Under the pieces are notes generated by a model, which was not told the DNA's origin, did no database searches, and saw nothing but the letters and a program-made list of their open reading frames with translations. Shown one piece after another: positions 15,357 through 16,555 of a stretch of DNA of 16,555 nucleotides. The first letter of the stretch is position 1. Each line of letters starts with the position of its first letter. A program made the translations under genes and the position numbers. The stretch comes from Streptomyces sp. NRRL F-2664 (GTDB taxonomy: Bacteria; Actinomycetota; Actinomycetes; Streptomycetales; Streptomycetaceae), in NCBI RefSeq assembly GCF_000719345.1, contig NZ_JOFX01000071.1, positions 1-16,555 of the forward strand, read 5' to 3'.

Positions 15357-15750
15357 TTAGCCATGCAGGCGTGAGGGCCGCTTCCGATTGGCTGACAGTG
15401 GCCGAGACGGGCGTTTGAGACGAGCGGCTTCCGGCATTGAAGGGCTTCGACGTCTTGCGTCACTCAGCAGCCGGCTTGCACTGCTGCACATGTCGCTCCC
15501 CGAGACGTCCCTCGCGTCTCAATCTGTGTGGATGGATGATTCAAGGACGGCTACAAAGAGGGTCTCTTCACGATCCGTTTAAGTCATGACGCCACGCCGG
15601 GGTTGCTCTGTATAGCCGACGTAACCTTGGAGGGGCCGTTAGATTCCGTTCAGCGGCTCTTTCAGAGTGGCCGCTGATTTTCGATGAGCAGTTTCCATCC
15701 TGCTTTGTGCAGGGGGGAGGCGGTGGACAGGCTTCCTGAGTGTTGGGGGG
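15357..15750. other. Intergenic stretch without a recognised gene
   Basis: About 390 bases between the I36-like gene and the IS30 relic. Base composition is mixed. The part near 15357-15420 should hold the promoter of the I36-like gene, but no -35/-10 pair is convincing. No RNA gene, repeat or coding fragment was recognised. Confidence 0.4.
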
Positions 15751-16186
15751 GCGGCGAAGAAGACTGGAGTCCGGCATCGACGCGGAGCTGGGCGTGCCGG
15801 GCCGGTTCCGTGCCCCGGTCCCGTCTCAGTGGCCTGCGCAGTTGCTCGGGCAGGGTCGTGATGGCGGCGGTGATCGCGTCTTTCACGGCCTCGGCGCCTC
15901 GGCCGACCAGCGCGGGCACGTTCTTGGCGTGGTTCGGTGCCGAAGCCTCCCATCCGGGGCAGGTGCAGCAGCATGGCGAGCGAACCGCGTACTGCGCTCA
16001 CCAATGTGCCGATCGCGGACCGGCCGGTGCCGATGACGAGGTCACCTTCCCGGAGGCCTGGAACGGCACGGTCCCCGGCCTCGGCCGCTCGCTGATCAGC
16101 ACGTCAGCGGTCAGCTTGTGATTTTTGGTTCGGCGTCGGACGCGGATCGGACTTGATCGGCGTTTTCGCAGTTCAGCGGACATGGA
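15751..16186 (-). pseudogene. IS30-family transposase fragment, frameshifted
   Basis: The minus strand reads LTADVLISERP then, across frame changes, the equivalents of DRAVPG..EGDLVIGTGRSA, GTLVSAVRGSLAMLLHLPRM and VKDAITAAITTLPEQLRRPL, followed by RHAQLRVDAGLQ and FFA. These follow IS30 transposase order: the ERPAE..DRAVPGHWEGDLI block with the first Asp, then TLVER..R..MLLHLP, then LP..LRRSLTWDQG.EMA.H. The TWDQG block is altered (RRDRGTEPARH), so the second Asp neighbourhood is damaged. The sequence ends before the SPWQRGTNENTNG block that carries the catalytic Glu. The N-terminal helix-turn-helix part is also missing. It is truncated at both ends. Confidence 0.75.
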
Positions 16187-16246
16187 GGCGGCCTTCGTCT
16201 GATCCTGTGCTCCGTCACAGAGTGGATCAGCGCGAAGGCCGTGGTC

Positions 16247-16501
16247 GTGAGTTTGGTGTATCAGGGCGTCGTGCGGGATGCGTTCGCGGAAGTGTCACAC
16301 TTCCGGTCAGAGCTGTACGCGTGTCTGACCGCACGGGACGACGCGTTGTTCGAGTTGTGCGACGCGCTGCTGTGTACGGACGGGCCGGTGCGGACGCTGG
16401 TCGATCTCACGCTCGCGCCCGAGCACCGCCGTGGTCACGGGGCTCTGTGGATAAATGACTTCCCAATCAGGAAGTCAAGCCGCCACGGTGACGGTCGGTG
16501 A
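16247..16501 (+). pseudogene. NF041680-type transposase, N-terminal part interrupted by an IS110-family element
   Basis: The frame reads SLVYQGVVRDAFAEVSHFRS, ELYACLTARDDALFELCDAL, LCTDGPVRTLVDLTLAPEHR and RGHGALW. This is the characteristic start of the NF041680-type transposases of Streptomyces. GTG at 16247 is preferred over the in-frame GTG at 16241 because GAAGG ends 8 nt before it but only 2 nt before the other. After HGAL (about 16447) the family similarity ends and the remaining codons to the TGA at 16499-16501 are antisense to the IS110-family gene, so the gene was broken by that insertion. The head fragment contains none of the catalytic region. It lies in the same orientation as the tail fragment at the window start but belongs to a different copy. 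Confidence 0.78.
16456..16477. repeat. 8-bp inverted repeat at the end of the IS110-family element
   Basis: TGACTTCC (16456-16463) and GGAAGTCA (16470-16477) flank a 6-base loop. The right arm includes the transposase stop codon. Its position just inside the point where the NF041680-type reading breaks off fits a subterminal repeat or a terminator of the IS110-family element. Confidence 0.6.
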
Positions 16502-16555
16502 GGCTTGATAGCACGCCCCGTCGCGGATCATTGCCCATAGAACATTGGCTCGACG
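16475..16555 (-). CDS. IS110-family transposase, C-terminal end (continues beyond the window)
   Basis: The last 26 codons enter from the right edge on the minus strand: RRANVLWAMIRDGACYQASP, TVTVAA, then TGA at 16475-16477. The RRANVLWAM.RD...Y ending is typical of IS110/IS116/IS902-type transposases (DEDD enzymes) in Streptomyces. The frame is open as far as visible, so this may be the youngest and possibly intact element in the window. It sits inside the NF041680-type gene. Only the tail is visible, so activity cannot be judged. Confidence 0.7.
   Translation of the reverse strand, partial: RRANVLWAMIRDGACYQASPTVTVAA

Noticed and set aside
1..16555. The NF041680-type tail at the left edge and head at the right edge as one transposon spanning the window
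   Set aside because: Both are on the plus strand but in the wrong order (tail left, head right), so they must be separate copies.

Overview
The window looks like a mobile-element graveyard from a Streptomyces (or very close actinomycete) genome, probably an accessory or subtelomeric arm. The basis is very high G+C in most of the DNA, GTG starts, actinomycete-type transposases, a class E sortase, and a helix-turn-helix/YdcF gene pair of a kind common in Streptomyces. No rRNA, tRNA or CRISPR array was seen.

Two kinds of DNA alternate. The first is high-G+C relics of insertion sequences and other genes, all broken by frameshifts, nonsense codons, deletions or truncation. From left to right these are: an NF041680-type transposase tail (1-191); IS630 (967-1712); a 342-bp miniature element with 13-bp inverted ends (1717-2058); IS3 OrfB (about 2690-2972); IS5 (about 2984-3597); IS5/IS1182-type scraps (about 4553-5172); IS5 (about 5263-5829); a nearly full-length Tn3-family transposase (6739-9545); a recombinase-like gene (9575-9949); an XRE regulator and a YdcF-like gene (10075 to about 11315); IS21 IstB/IstA (13022-13945); IS630 (13946-14816); IS30 (about 15751-16186); and an NF041680-type head (16247-16501) cut by an IS110-family element whose 3' end closes the window.

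The second kind is six visibly AT-richer open genes lying singly between the relics: an anchored unknown protein (281-970), a small secreted two-Cys protein (2066-2455), a class E sortase (3679-4404), a secreted SH3-like protein (6093-6461), a 483-aa DUF2079 membrane protein (11568-13019) and a secreted I36-type peptidase-inhibitor-like protein (14925-15341). All six are predicted to be exported or membrane-bound. Five look intact; the first may owe its last residues to the neighbouring IS630. The first gene and the DUF2079 gene contain TTA codons, which in Streptomyces implies dependence on the bldA tRNA.

The most unusual non-coding structure is a 60-bp perfect palindrome with no spacer (5888-5947) between two convergent genes. 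I found no convincing new multi-gene system. The points most worth following are the palindrome, the all-exported gene set, the TTA codons, the miniature element, and the contrast between shattered high-G+C genes and intact low-G+C genes.
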